Shown: positions 1 through 6,470 of the stretch, one piece after another | Layout of the letters: the number at the start of each line of letters is the position of its first letter | Numbering within the stretch: the stretch's first letter is position 1 | Assembly: GCA_002414705.1 (NCBI GenBank) | Contig: DIAL01000021.1 | Coordinates: 408-12,752 of the forward strand | Direction of reading: 5' to 3' | From: Flavobacteriaceae bacterium UBA5079 | GTDB taxonomy: Bacteria > Bacteroidota > Bacteroidia > Flavobacteriales > Flavobacteriaceae | Length of the DNA: 12,345 nucleotides | Translations under genes and position numbers: made by a program | Notes under the pieces: model-generated | The model's database searches: none | What the model saw: the letters and a program-made list of their open reading frames with translations, nothing else | What the model was told of the DNA's origin: nothing

Positions 1-1
1 A

Positions 2-145
2 ATGACAACAACAGTTGCAGGTTTAATTGTTGGTATTGTTGCCTACATAACCTATAACCATTTAGTGGTTAAAACCAATAAGGTAGTCTATCAAATGGAA
101 GCAAATTCCTTGGAATTTTTAGATCATTTAAACGAACCTATTTAA
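2..145 (+). CDS. exbB: MotA/TolQ/ExbB proton channel family protein, 3' end only
   Basis: This is the last 47 codons of a gene that begins left of the window. The visible peptide starts MTTTVAGLIVGIVAYITYNH and matches the final transmembrane helix of ExbB/TolQ proteins, where a Thr-rich turn leads into a small-residue helix lining the proton path; a short charged cytoplasmic tail ending in NEPI follows. ExbB forms an inner-membrane pentamer around ExbD and uses proton flow to energise TonB. The stop (143-145) lies one base before the exbD start, the usual exbB-exbD arrangement, and a tonB-like gene follows. That context favours ExbB over TolQ or MotA, although the fragment alone does not separate them. 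The M at its left edge is internal and is not a start codon. Confidence 0.85.
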   Translation: MTTTVAGLIVGIVAYITYNHLVVKTNKVVYQMEANSLEFLDHLNEPI

Positions 146-146
146 T

Positions 147-539
147 ATGAACATACGCGGAAGAAATAAAGTAACACCCGAATTCAATATGTCGTCTATG
201 ACAGATATTGTATTTCTATTACTTATATTTTTTATGATAGCTTCGACTTTAGTTACTACAAGTGCCATTGATATTTTATTGCCAAATGCCAGTGGAAAAA
301 CTGAAAACAAAAAATCAGTAGCGGTTAGCATAACCAAAGATTTAAGATATTATGTGGATCAAAAACTGGTAGGCGAAAGTATGCTGGAAGGCGAACTACT
401 ATCCGCTTTATCTAGTCAAGACAAACCAACCGTTGTTTTGCGTGCTGAAAAAACGGTTCCTGTTGATAATGTGGTTAAGGTAATGGATATAGCTAATAGA
501 AATAAAATTAAAGTTATTCTAGCAGTAAAACCTAATTAA
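147..539 (+). CDS. exbD: Biopolymer transport protein ExbD
   Basis: A 130-residue protein of the usual ExbD/TolR length and layout. A short basic cytoplasmic N-terminus (residues 1-14) is followed by one transmembrane helix (about 18-40) and a small periplasmic domain. The helix opens with SSMTDIVFLLLIFFM, where Asp20 corresponds to the membrane Asp that carries protons in ExbD (Asp25 in E. coli). The periplasmic part includes the stretch TVVLRAEKTVPVDNVVKVMD, the conserved region near the end of the fold. Its partner ExbB overlaps the same transcript one base upstream, and the tonB-like gene starts 19 bases downstream. TolR is a close relative and remains a formal alternative, but a neighbouring TonB-type protein and the lack of tolB or pal here favour ExbD. 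Confidence 0.92.
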   Translation: MNIRGRNKVTPEFNMSSMTDIVFLLLIFFMIASTLVTTSAIDILLPNASGKTENKKSVAVSITKDLRYYVDQKLVGESMLEGELLSALSSQDKPTVVLRAEKTVPVDNVVKVMDIANRNKIKVILAVKPN

Positions 540-558
540 GACAACCCACGCTTCATTC

Positions 559-1455
559 ATGAAATATTTAGAGACTAAACACGAACGCAATTCTGCCAAG
601 ATTACGACTTTAATAATCGTTATTTTGGTTTTACTTTTGTTTGTTGTTGGCCCTCCTTATATGGATCCACCTGAAGAATATGGTGTAGCCGTTAATTTTG
701 GAAATTCAGATGTTGGTAGCGGAAATATCCAACCAAAGGAACCTGTAAAATCTGAACCTAAAAATATAGAACGCCCACCCGAAGAAGCCGTTTCAAAACC
801 TCAAGAAACTAAATCTGAAGCAGCATCTGCCGAAAAAACAAAAGCCGAAGATGTAGTTACTCAAAATAACGAAGAATCTATAGCTATAGAAAAAAAGAAG
901 CAAGCAGATGCTAAAGCAAAAATTTTAGCTGACGCGAAAGCAAAAGCGCAGGCCGAAGCAGATGCCAAAGCAAAAGCTGAAGCAGAACAAAAAGCAAAGG
1001 AACAAGCAGAAAAAGAAGCCAAAAAGAAAAAGTTAGACGCTTTAATTGGAGGTGTTAGTAAATCTGAAGGTGCAACATCAGGAAGTGAAGGCGATGATAA
1101 TAAACCAGGCGATAAAGGTCAACTAGATGGCGACCCTTATGCGGCAAGTTATTTTGGAGACCCAGGTTCTGGTAATGGAGGTGTAGGATACGGTTTAAAT
1201 GGACGTGGTAAGGCAACTTATCAAAAATTAAAGCAAGACTGCAATGAGTCAGGCGTCGTTATCGTTCAAATAGAAGTTAATCGCGCTGGAAATGTTGTTA
1301 AAGTAATTCCAGGTGTTAAAGGCACAACCAACACCGCAGAGTGTTTACTGGAGCCAGCTAAAAAAATAGCTTTATCCCACAAATGGCGACCAGATAGCAA
1401 TGCACCCACAACACAAGTTGGATTTGTTAAAGTAAATTTCAATTTAGGTCAATAA
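559..1455 (+). CDS. tonB: TonB/TolA-like energy transducer
   Basis: 298 residues. The N-terminus is cytoplasmic and basic (1-15), then one transmembrane anchor (about 16-31, an ITTLIIVILVLLLFVV run), then a Pro-rich section (34-85), then a long Ala/Lys/Glu-rich segment (about 111-158) predicted to be a periplasm-spanning helix of the TolA type. A Gly-rich linker (about 170-215) leads to a C-terminal domain (about 218-298). That domain carries GVVIVQIEVNRAGNVVKV and a WRPDSNAP stretch, matching TonB C-terminal domains of Bacteroidota. It should link ExbB/ExbD to outer-membrane TonB-dependent transporters. Two cysteines, Cys228 and Cys262, are the only ones in the protein and could form a periplasmic disulfide. 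The helix resembles TolA, so the family label is TonB-like with a TolA-like spacer; the ExbBD context and C-terminal pattern favour TonB. No Shine-Dalgarno is visible. Confidence 0.85.
   Translation: MKYLETKHERNSAKITTLIIVILVLLLFVVGPPYMDPPEEYGVAVNFGNSDVGSGNIQPKEPVKSEPKNIERPPEEAVSKPQETKSEAASAEKTKAEDVVTQNNEESIAIEKKKQADAKAKILADAKAKAQAEADAKAKAEAEQKAKEQAEKEAKKKKLDALIGGVSKSEGATSGSEGDDNKPGDKGQLDGDPYAASYFGDPGSGNGGVGYGLNGRGKATYQKLKQDCNESGVVIVQIEVNRAGNVVKVIPGVKGTTNTAECLLEPAKKIALSHKWRPDSNAPTTQVGFVKVNFNLGQ
907..975 (+). repeat. DAKAK repeats inside the tonB helix
   Basis: The pentapeptide DAKAK occurs three times, at residues 117-121, 125-129 and 135-139 of the TonB-like protein, within a wider Ala/Lys/Glu/Gln run (about 111-158). 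At the DNA level this is an A-rich purine repeat built from GCAAAAGC-like units. Such tracts in TonB/TolA proteins form an extended helix that spans the periplasm. They can also change length by slippage. The reading frame is open throughout. Confidence 0.6.
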
Positions 1456-1458
1456 TTT

Positions 1459-2676
1459 ATGACATATCAAGATACTTTAAATTGGATGTTCTCAAAACTT
1501 CCTATGTATCAAAAGCAAGGCAAAACTGCTTTTAAGGCGAATTTAGATAACTCTATAAGTTTCGCTAATCATTTAAATAATCCTCAAAACACCATTAAAA
1601 CTATTCATATTGGTGGTACTAATGGCAAAGGCTCTACTAGTAATATGTTGGCTTCTGTTTTACAAGAAGCAGGCTATAAAGTTGGATTGTTTACTTCGCC
1701 ACATTTAAAGGATTTTCGAGAGCGCATTCGCATTAATGGTAAGATGGTGAATGAAGATTATGTCATTGATTTTATTCAGGAGAATAAAGACTATTTAGAA
1801 GAAACTGGATTATCTTTTTTTGAAATGACATCTGGAATGGCTTTCGATTATTTTTCAAAAAACAAAGTTGATGTTGCCATAATTGAAGTTGGATTGGGTG
1901 GTAGATTAGATTCTACCAATATTATCACTCCTGAACTATCAATTATAACAAATATTGGATTAGACCACACACAGTTTCTAGGTGATACTCTGGATAAGAT
2001 TGCTTTTGAGAAAGCCGGAATTATTAAAAGTAATATTCCAGTTGTTATAGGGAAAACACAATCCGAAACCAAGCCCGTTTTCGAAGCCAAAGCACTTAAG
2101 TTGCATGCACCTATCTTCTTTGCAGATCAGATGGTGAAAGCTGATTATAAATCGGATTTAGAAGGAGACTATCAAACTGAAAATATTCAAACAGTTCTTC
2201 AAGCCATAGCAGTTTTAAAAACTTTAAATTATATAATACACGAAGATTTTATTTACAACGGGTTGAAACAAGTAATGTCAAATACAGGTTTTCAAGGACG
2301 TTGGCAGATATTACAACAAAAACCTTTCGTGGTTTGTGATACAGCTCATAATTCTGATGGTTTAAAAATCGTGATGAAACAGTTGCTTAATATGCCATTT
2401 AAGGCGTTGCATATTGTTTTTGGAGTTGTAAATGATAAGGATTTGGTCTCTATTTTGCCACTTTTACCAAAACAAGCAACGTATTATTTTTGTAAACCTG
2501 ATGTGCCGAGAGGTTTAGATGAAAAAGTTTTAAGGGACACTTTTATAGAGCAAGGCTTCATAGGATCTGACTATAGTAGTGTAAATGATGCGTTTACGTC
2601 GGCAAAAAATGCGGCTAAAGAACATGATATTATATATGTTGGAGGGAGTACTTTTGTAGTAGCAGAAATAATTTAA
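1459..2676 (+). CDS. folC: Bifunctional folylpolyglutamate synthase/dihydrofolate synthase
   Basis: 405 residues, a normal length for FolC, a cytosolic Mur-ligase-superfamily enzyme. It adds glutamate to folates with ATP, and many bacterial versions also add the first glutamate to dihydropteroate. Visible motifs are the P-loop IGGTNGKGST (51-60), TSPHLKDFRERIRING (79-94, the family's mobile substrate loop), FFEMTSGMAFDYF (120-132), the Mg/ATP-site region EVGLGGRLDSTN (143-154), NIGLDHTQFLG (165-175), and the C-terminal-domain motif DTAHN (294-298). The start is 3 bases after the tonB-like stop, so it is probably cotranscribed with that gene. The alternatives within the superfamily are Mur ligases, but the GGTNGKGS P-loop and SPHL loop are diagnostic of FolC. 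Whether it has the dihydrofolate synthase activity cannot be read from motifs alone. Confidence 0.95.
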   Translation: MTYQDTLNWMFSKLPMYQKQGKTAFKANLDNSISFANHLNNPQNTIKTIHIGGTNGKGSTSNMLASVLQEAGYKVGLFTSPHLKDFRERIRINGKMVNEDYVIDFIQENKDYLEETGLSFFEMTSGMAFDYFSKNKVDVAIIEVGLGGRLDSTNIITPELSIITNIGLDHTQFLGDTLDKIAFEKAGIIKSNIPVVIGKTQSETKPVFEAKALKLHAPIFFADQMVKADYKSDLEGDYQTENIQTVLQAIAVLKTLNYIIHEDFIYNGLKQVMSNTGFQGRWQILQQKPFVVCDTAHNSDGLKIVMKQLLNMPFKALHIVFGVVNDKDLVSILPLLPKQATYYFCKPDVPRGLDEKVLRDTFIEQGFIGSDYSSVNDAFTSAKNAAKEHDIIYVGGSTFVVAEII

Positions 2677-2695
2677 TTTTTTTTGAAAAAAAGTT

Positions 2696-2724
2696 TTGCA
2701 ATATGAAAAACTCCTTTATATTTG
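2696..2724 (+). promoter_or_regulatory. Bacteroidota-type promoter for tRNA-Val
   Basis: A -33 element TTG (2696-2698), preceded by two more T, lies 18 bases upstream of a perfect -7 element TATATTTG (2717-2724; consensus TAnnTTTG). Transcription would start around 2729-2732, about ten bases before the tRNA. It sits just after the folC stop, so the tRNA unit does not depend on the upstream operon. Confidence 0.8.
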
Positions 2725-2739
2725 CAATCCAATTACGAA

Positions 2740-2814
2740 GGGCAATTAGCTCAGTTGGTTCAGAGCACCTCGTTTACACCGAGGGGGTCGGGGGTTCGAA
2801 TCCCTCATTGCCCA
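2740..2814 (+). tRNA. tRNA-Val(TAC)
   Basis: A complete 75-nt cloverleaf. The acceptor stem is GGGCAAT (2740-2746) with ATTGCCC (2807-2813) and discriminator A2814. The D stem is GCTC/GAGC with a GG-containing loop. The anticodon stem is CCTCG/CGAGG and its loop TTTACAC (2773-2779) has U33 and anticodon TAC (2775-2777), which reads valine codons. The T arm is GGGGG/CCCTC (one G-U pair) with loop TTCGAAT. The 3' CCA is not encoded; CAA follows the discriminator base, so CCA must be added enzymatically. All hallmark positions are canonical. Confidence 0.97.
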
Positions 2815-2822
2815 CAAAAAAG

Positions 2823-2849
2823 AAAGTCCGTTTTATACGGACTTTTTTT
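2823..2849 (+). terminator. Intrinsic terminator between the two tRNA genes
   Basis: Stem AAAGTCCGT (2823-2831) pairs perfectly with ACGGACTTT (2837-2845) around a 5-nt loop. It runs into a T tract ending at 2849. It begins 9 bases after tRNA-Val(TAC) and its T tract ends 8 bases before the second tRNA gene. Structurally this is a textbook rho-independent terminator for the first tRNA, which makes expression of the second tRNA a puzzle. Confidence 0.85.
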
Positions 2850-2857
2850 AGTTACAG

Positions 2858-2932
2858 GGGTTGTTAACTCAGTTGGTTCAGAGTGTCACGTCGACAACGT
2901 GGAAGCCACTGGTTCGAATCCAGTATGACCCA
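2858..2932 (+). tRNA. Atypical tRNA, reads as Val(GAC), with C33
   Basis: A 75-nt cloverleaf can be drawn. The acceptor is GGGTTGT (2858-2864) with ATGACCC (2925-2931; two G-U pairs) and discriminator A2932. The D stem is ACTC/GAGT, the anticodon stem TCACG/CGTGG with loop TCGACAA (2891-2897), and the T arm ACTGG/CCAGT with the normal loop TTCGAAT. In register the anticodon is GAC (2893-2895), valine. Three positions are unusual: base 33 is C instead of the near-universal U, base pair 10-25 is A-U instead of G-C, and base 26 is G. No CCA is encoded. The perfect T arm argues against a decayed gene, while the anticodon loop argues against an ordinary elongator. No promoter fits in the 8 bases between the upstream terminator and the gene. 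It may be a functional lineage-specific variant or a pseudogene. Confidence 0.75.
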
Positions 2933-2964
2933 CATCAATTAAAAACCTTAATGTTAGTGCAGAT

Positions 2965-3023
2965 TTTTTTTATTTCCCAAAATCCGTAAAGCTTGTTTTA
3001 AAGGGTTTTGTGAAATAAAAAAA
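2965..3023. repeat. Long imperfect inverted repeat (hairpin)
   Basis: TTTTTTTATTTC (2965-2976) pairs with GAAATAAAAAAA (3012-3023). Pairing continues inward after one C/T mismatch with CAAAA (2978-2982) against TTTTG (3006-3010), one G-U pair, and CC/GG. The total is about 20 pairs around a 17-nt loop that can itself close with TAAA/TTTA. It lies in the 275 bp AT-rich gap between the convergent tRNA and murF genes. It is not a standard terminator, because on both strands the stem starts with U and ends with A instead of being followed by U. I see no other strong element in this gap: a small AATGC/GCATT hairpin occurs at 3029-3042 and a 12-bp palindrome at 3177-3188. Confidence 0.55.
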
Positions 3024-3207
3024 TATATAATGCGTTAGCATTCAGATTTACATTTGGAGGAGTGGTTTTAATCTAGATCAATGCAATTAATACGTGGTAA
3101 TATATTTCAAGTCTGCTTTTAGACATTCTAAATAAACTAACCTCAAAATGTATTCTAATTTTAATGACTTACTTTAAGTATATATACTATTATTCTTATA
3201 ATTTGAA

Positions 3208-4494
3208 TTAATCCATTAATTCCACTATACGCTCTAAAGCCATGCCTCTTGAGCCTTTAATGATAACAAGTGCATCATGTAGTGTTTCCGGAATAAAGAC
3301 CTCTTTAAAAGCTTGAAATGAATTAAAAAAAGAGGTGTTTTGATTTTGGCTTTCAGTTCCATAAAAATTTTCCCCAATAAAAATTGTTTTACGGATATTT
3401 AATTCGCAAACTAAATTAACAATTGATTGATGCTCTTGTTTGGCTTCTGTACCTAATTCAAACATATCGCCTAATATGGCAATTTTATTTGGATGGTCTT
3501 GTTTCGAAAAATGCTCTAATGCTACTTTCATACTCGATGGATTTGCATTGTAAGCATCTAAAATAATATTGGTTGTTCCTTTTGTGATAATTTGAGAGCG
3601 ATTATTAATAGGAATATAGCTTTCAATAGCTTCTTTTATATCTGAATTTGACACTTTAAAGTAGTGACCAATTGTTATGGCGACTGCAATATTATTAAAA
3701 TTATAAGCGCCAATTAAGTTGCTTGTAATTATTTCTTTCTGATAGGATAATTTCACAAAAGGTTCGGCCCCTAAAAAAAGAATAGTTAGTTGGTTGTATC
3801 TTTCTTTAGAGCCAAAATTAATTGTATTTGCGTTTTTAGTTTTTTCTACTTGAATAGCATCTTCCGTATTTACAAAAATTTGTTTATCATGTTCAATCAG
3901 AAAATTATATAATTCACTTTTACCTTTAATAACGCCTTCTACACCACCAAAGCCTTCTAGATGTGCTTTCCCAAAATTGGTTATATAACCATAATCAGGT
4001 TTAGCAATTTCACATAAAAACTCAATTTCCTTTTGATGATTTGCACCCATTTCAACGACGCCTATTTCTGTGGTTTTAGTCATAGATAAGAGTGTTAAGG
4101 GGACTCCTATATGATTATTTAAATTACCTATAGTAGACGTTGTCCTGTATTTTTTAGAAAGTACTGCATGAATCAATTCTTTGGTAGTTGTTTTGCCATT
4201 GCTTCCAGTGAGTGAAATTATAGGAACACCCAAATAGTCACGATGAAATGTTGCTAGTTTTTGTAAGCATAAAAGCACGTCATCAACTAAAATGGTTTTA
4301 TTGCCTTGTGCGTATGCTTTATCATCTATAATAACATATTTAGCGCCTTTTTTAAGTGCTTGTTCTGTAAAGGTGTTACCATCAAAATTATCGCCTTTAA
4401 GCGCAAAAAACAGACAGTCTTTACTTATTTTTCTAGTATCCGTACTAACGCTATCACATTCTAAAAAGCGTTTATGAAGTTCTTTTAATTCCAT
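3208..4494 (-). CDS. murF: UDP-N-acetylmuramoyl-tripeptide--D-alanyl-D-alanine ligase
   Basis: 428 residues from the chosen start. MurF joins D-Ala-D-Ala to the UDP-MurNAc-tripeptide with ATP, the last cytoplasmic ligation of the peptidoglycan precursor. Motifs in order: STDTRK (17-22, the MurF N-terminal substrate-binding signature), FFALKGDNFDGN (29-40), P-loop TGSNGKTTT (96-104), NNHIGVPLTLL (126-136), EMGANHQKEI (148-157), ITNFGKAHLEGFG (171-183), then DAYNANPSSM and ILGDMFELG in the C-terminal domain and a final KGSRGMALERIVELM. An in-frame ATG lies 30 bases upstream (4524), but that extension would translate the gldJ terminator hairpin into a hydrophobic oddity. MELKELHKRF at 4494 is therefore preferred. 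There is no Shine-Dalgarno; the upstream bases are A/T only, as is usual in this phylum. It lies 67 bp downstream of gldJ in the same direction, with a terminator between them. Confidence 0.95.
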   Translation of the reverse strand: MELKELHKRFLECDSVSTDTRKISKDCLFFALKGDNFDGNTFTEQALKKGAKYVIIDDKAYAQGNKTILVDDVLLCLQKLATFHRDYLGVPIISLTGSNGKTTTKELIHAVLSKKYRTTSTIGNLNNHIGVPLTLLSMTKTTEIGVVEMGANHQKEIEFLCEIAKPDYGYITNFGKAHLEGFGGVEGVIKGKSELYNFLIEHDKQIFVNTEDAIQVEKTKNANTINFGSKERYNQLTILFLGAEPFVKLSYQKEIITSNLIGAYNFNNIAVAITIGHYFKVSNSDIKEAIESYIPINNRSQIITKGTTNIILDAYNANPSSMKVALEHFSKQDHPNKIAILGDMFELGTEAKQEHQSIVNLVCELNIRKTIFIGENFYGTESQNQNTSFFNSFQAFKEVFIPETLHDALVIIKGSRGMALERIVELMD

Positions 4495-4509
4495 AAAATA
4501 AAAGTATAA

Positions 4510-4539
4510 AAAAAGTCCTGACAACCGTCAGGACTTTTT
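4510..4539 (-). terminator. gldJ intrinsic terminator, possibly bidirectional
   Basis: AAAAAGTCCTGAC (4510-4522) pairs perfectly with GTCAGGACTTTTT (4527-4539) around a 4-nt loop, a 13-bp stem. Read on the - strand it follows the gldJ stop by 22 bases and ends in a run of seven to eight U, so it should terminate gldJ. The other strand also ends in five T. The murF ATG lies only 15 bases beyond the stem, so this hairpin separates two genes that otherwise look like an operon. The stem shares the AAAGTCC...GGACTTT ends with the tRNA terminator at 2823-2849. Confidence 0.85.
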
Positions 4540-4561
4540 GAATTTTTTATAACTAAATAAT

Positions 4562-6250
4562 TTAGTTTTTCTTCTTGTTTTTGTTTTCTGATTTTGATCC
4601 TACACGAGACATAGCACATCTAAATCCAATATAGTCTGTTGCCATGTTTTGAGGAAAATAACGACGTTGTGCTGGATCTAACCAGTATTCTCTGTCTTTC
4701 CAAGAACCACCTTTGTAAACACGAACTTCATCATTAATTAAAGACGTACGTTTGTCAGAACGGTCGTACTCACGAATTAAGTTTCCTGATGAATCTGTTT
4801 CTACATTATGCTTTGGAGAATTATACATTTTTCCTGTATGTGTCGTTTTTCCTGAACCTTCTTCCATTTCATCAAAACCATCACGGTAATCACGAGAAGA
4901 ACGCTGATCACCATCTCTATAGTTTCTGTTATCACTCGTATCAAAGTTGGTTCTTAAGTACGTTTCGTTTTCATCAACTGGAACTTGGTGAATTTCACCA
5001 GGTAAATTTCTTGCAACTACTTTTCCGTTTGGTAATGTATCAAATTTTATTTCGTCGCTTGTTACAATTCTTACTGTACCATCTTCGTTTAATTCATTTT
5101 TAGTGTAAACGTTTCCACGGAAATAGTTAAAATCACTCATCTCATCATCTACAATAGGTCTGTACACATCAGCAACCCATTCAGCTACGTTTCCTGCCAT
5201 ATCATATAAACCAAAATCGTTTGCTTCGTAAGATTTTACAGCGTTTGTAATATCAGCACCGTCATCGGACCAACCTGCAATTCCACCGTAATCACCTTTT
5301 CCTTGCTTAAAGTTAGCCAATTGATCGCCTCTTACTTTACGTTTTCCAGAACGTGTATATTGTCCATCCCATGGATATTTTTTACGACCTCTGTATACGT
5401 TATAACTACGAATAGATGTTAAACCTAACGCGGCATATTCCCATTCTGTTTCGGTTGGTAATCTATATTTTGGTGAAATAATTCCTGTTTCACGAGTTGC
5501 ATTGACATTTATTGGATCGCCAGCTGCATTTGTTTGAACACGACGACGCGTATTTGCTGGGTCTGTAAGTGCTGTGTTTCCTCCATAAACTTGGGAAGGA
5601 GCATTGATATATGTATCTGTGCTAAAAGTGGCATCAGCAGACACATCATTTAATTTAGCATCTCTTTGAATGTATCCTGCGTCTTCTAAATTAGCTTCAT
5701 TAACACGATCTGAACGCCAGTTTGCAAATTCAACCGCTTGAATCCAACTAACACCAACAACTGGATATTCAGCATAACTTGGATGACGTAAATAGTTTTC
5801 AGTCATGACTTCATTGTAGCCTAAACGATCTCTCCAAACTAACGTGTCTGGAAGCACACCATCATATATTGCTTTAAAGTTTTCTTCTGCTGGTGGATAA
5901 ATACGCTTAATCCAATCTAGATATTCTAAATACATTAAATTGGTAACTTCAGTTTCATCCATATAAAAGGATTGAACGTGTTGCTGATTTGGAGTATTAT
6001 TCCAATCATGCATAACATCGTCTTGAACTTTACCCATGGTAAATGTTCCTCCTTCTACAAACACGAGTCCAGGTCCTGCTTCTTGTCCTTTAAAACTTGT
6101 ATTGTATTGGAATCCTCCATCTTTAGAATTAATATCCCAACCGGTTGCTCGAGAACTGTTTGAGCTAGATGATCGTTTACAACCAACAGCTGTGACAGCT
6201 ATTGCTAAAACTAACAATAATTTTATTGTTAATACATTTTTCATATCCAT
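4562..6250 (-). CDS. gldJ: Gliding motility lipoprotein GldJ
   Basis: 562 residues. GldJ is an outer-membrane lipoprotein needed for gliding and T9SS function in flavobacteria. The N-terminus is a lipoprotein signal peptide: KNVLTIKLLLVLAIAVTAVG followed by Cys24 (lipobox AVGC) and a Ser-rich linker. The mature part is an FGE-sulfatase (formylglycine-generating-enzyme-like) domain: VEGGTFTMG (65-73), DETEVTN (98-104), YPVVGVSWIQAVEFANW (162-178), YRLPTETEWEYAALG (262-276), GLYDMAGNVAEWVADVY (347-363), VYKGGSW (511-517) and IGFRCAM (541-547). The cysteines used by true FGE enzymes near the GGSW motif are absent, so this should be a structural fold without enzyme activity. A charged, Arg/Asp/Gly-rich insertion occupies about 430-500, and a Lys/Asn tail ends the protein. 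ATG codons at 6250 and 6244 both give the same signal peptide. Its relatives GldK and GldN are not in the window; divergent porU supports the identification. Confidence 0.93.
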   Translation of the reverse strand: MDMKNVLTIKLLLVLAIAVTAVGCKRSSSSNSSRATGWDINSKDGGFQYNTSFKGQEAGPGLVFVEGGTFTMGKVQDDVMHDWNNTPNQQHVQSFYMDETEVTNLMYLEYLDWIKRIYPPAEENFKAIYDGVLPDTLVWRDRLGYNEVMTENYLRHPSYAEYPVVGVSWIQAVEFANWRSDRVNEANLEDAGYIQRDAKLNDVSADATFSTDTYINAPSQVYGGNTALTDPANTRRRVQTNAAGDPINVNATRETGIISPKYRLPTETEWEYAALGLTSIRSYNVYRGRKKYPWDGQYTRSGKRKVRGDQLANFKQGKGDYGGIAGWSDDGADITNAVKSYEANDFGLYDMAGNVAEWVADVYRPIVDDEMSDFNYFRGNVYTKNELNEDGTVRIVTSDEIKFDTLPNGKVVARNLPGEIHQVPVDENETYLRTNFDTSDNRNYRDGDQRSSRDYRDGFDEMEEGSGKTTHTGKMYNSPKHNVETDSSGNLIREYDRSDKRTSLINDEVRVYKGGSWKDREYWLDPAQRRYFPQNMATDYIGFRCAMSRVGSKSENKNKKKN

Positions 6251-6283
6251 ACGTTTAAGTAAGCTAATAATATTTTTGGTGAC

Positions 6284-6313
6284 GCAATATAAGAATTATA
6301 CGTAATAATACAA
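6284..6313 (-). promoter_or_regulatory. Candidate gldJ promoter
   Basis: On the - strand, TTG (6313-6311) is followed after exactly 19 bases by TATATTGC (6291-6284), which differs from TAnnTTTG at the last two positions. This would give a leader of about 25 bases before the gldJ ATG. Spacing is ideal, but the -7 match is only partial. The full gldJ-porU gap (6251-6514, 264 bp) is AT-rich and contains no supported gene. Confidence 0.35.
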
Positions 6314-6470
6314 GTAATTATTTAATATTTACTTTAAAAACTATGCATTTCATCCTATTTATATAACATTTTAACGATGCTTTTTGTGCTTTTGTCCGTT
6401 GTTTTGTTACACTATAACGACTGTTTTTATTTTTTATTATGGTAATTTGGATTCATTTTCTTAAAATTGT

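Noticed and set aside
2722..2928. A 68-codon open frame across both tRNA genes
   Set aside because: It overlaps two structured tRNA genes and a terminator, and its peptide is the translation of tRNA sequence. It is not a gene.
3177..3188. Perfect 12-bp palindrome AGTATATATACT downstream of murF
   Set aside because: An alternating AT palindrome of this size is expected by chance in such AT-rich DNA, and it lacks the G+C stem needed for a murF terminator.
4495..4524. Longer murF start adding MSGLFLYFYF
   Set aside because: The extra codons are the gldJ terminator and its T-rich flank, and homologous MurF proteins begin close to the MELKELHKRF position.
4789..5103. A 104-codon open frame opposite gldJ
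   Set aside because: It lies antisense to well-conserved GldJ motifs, and its His/Phe/Leu-rich composition is typical of a shadow frame.
6376..6444. A 22-codon hydrophobic reading frame in the gldJ-porU gap
   Set aside because: It is short, T-rich and has no ribosome binding signal. Hydrophobic peptides arise easily from T-rich DNA.
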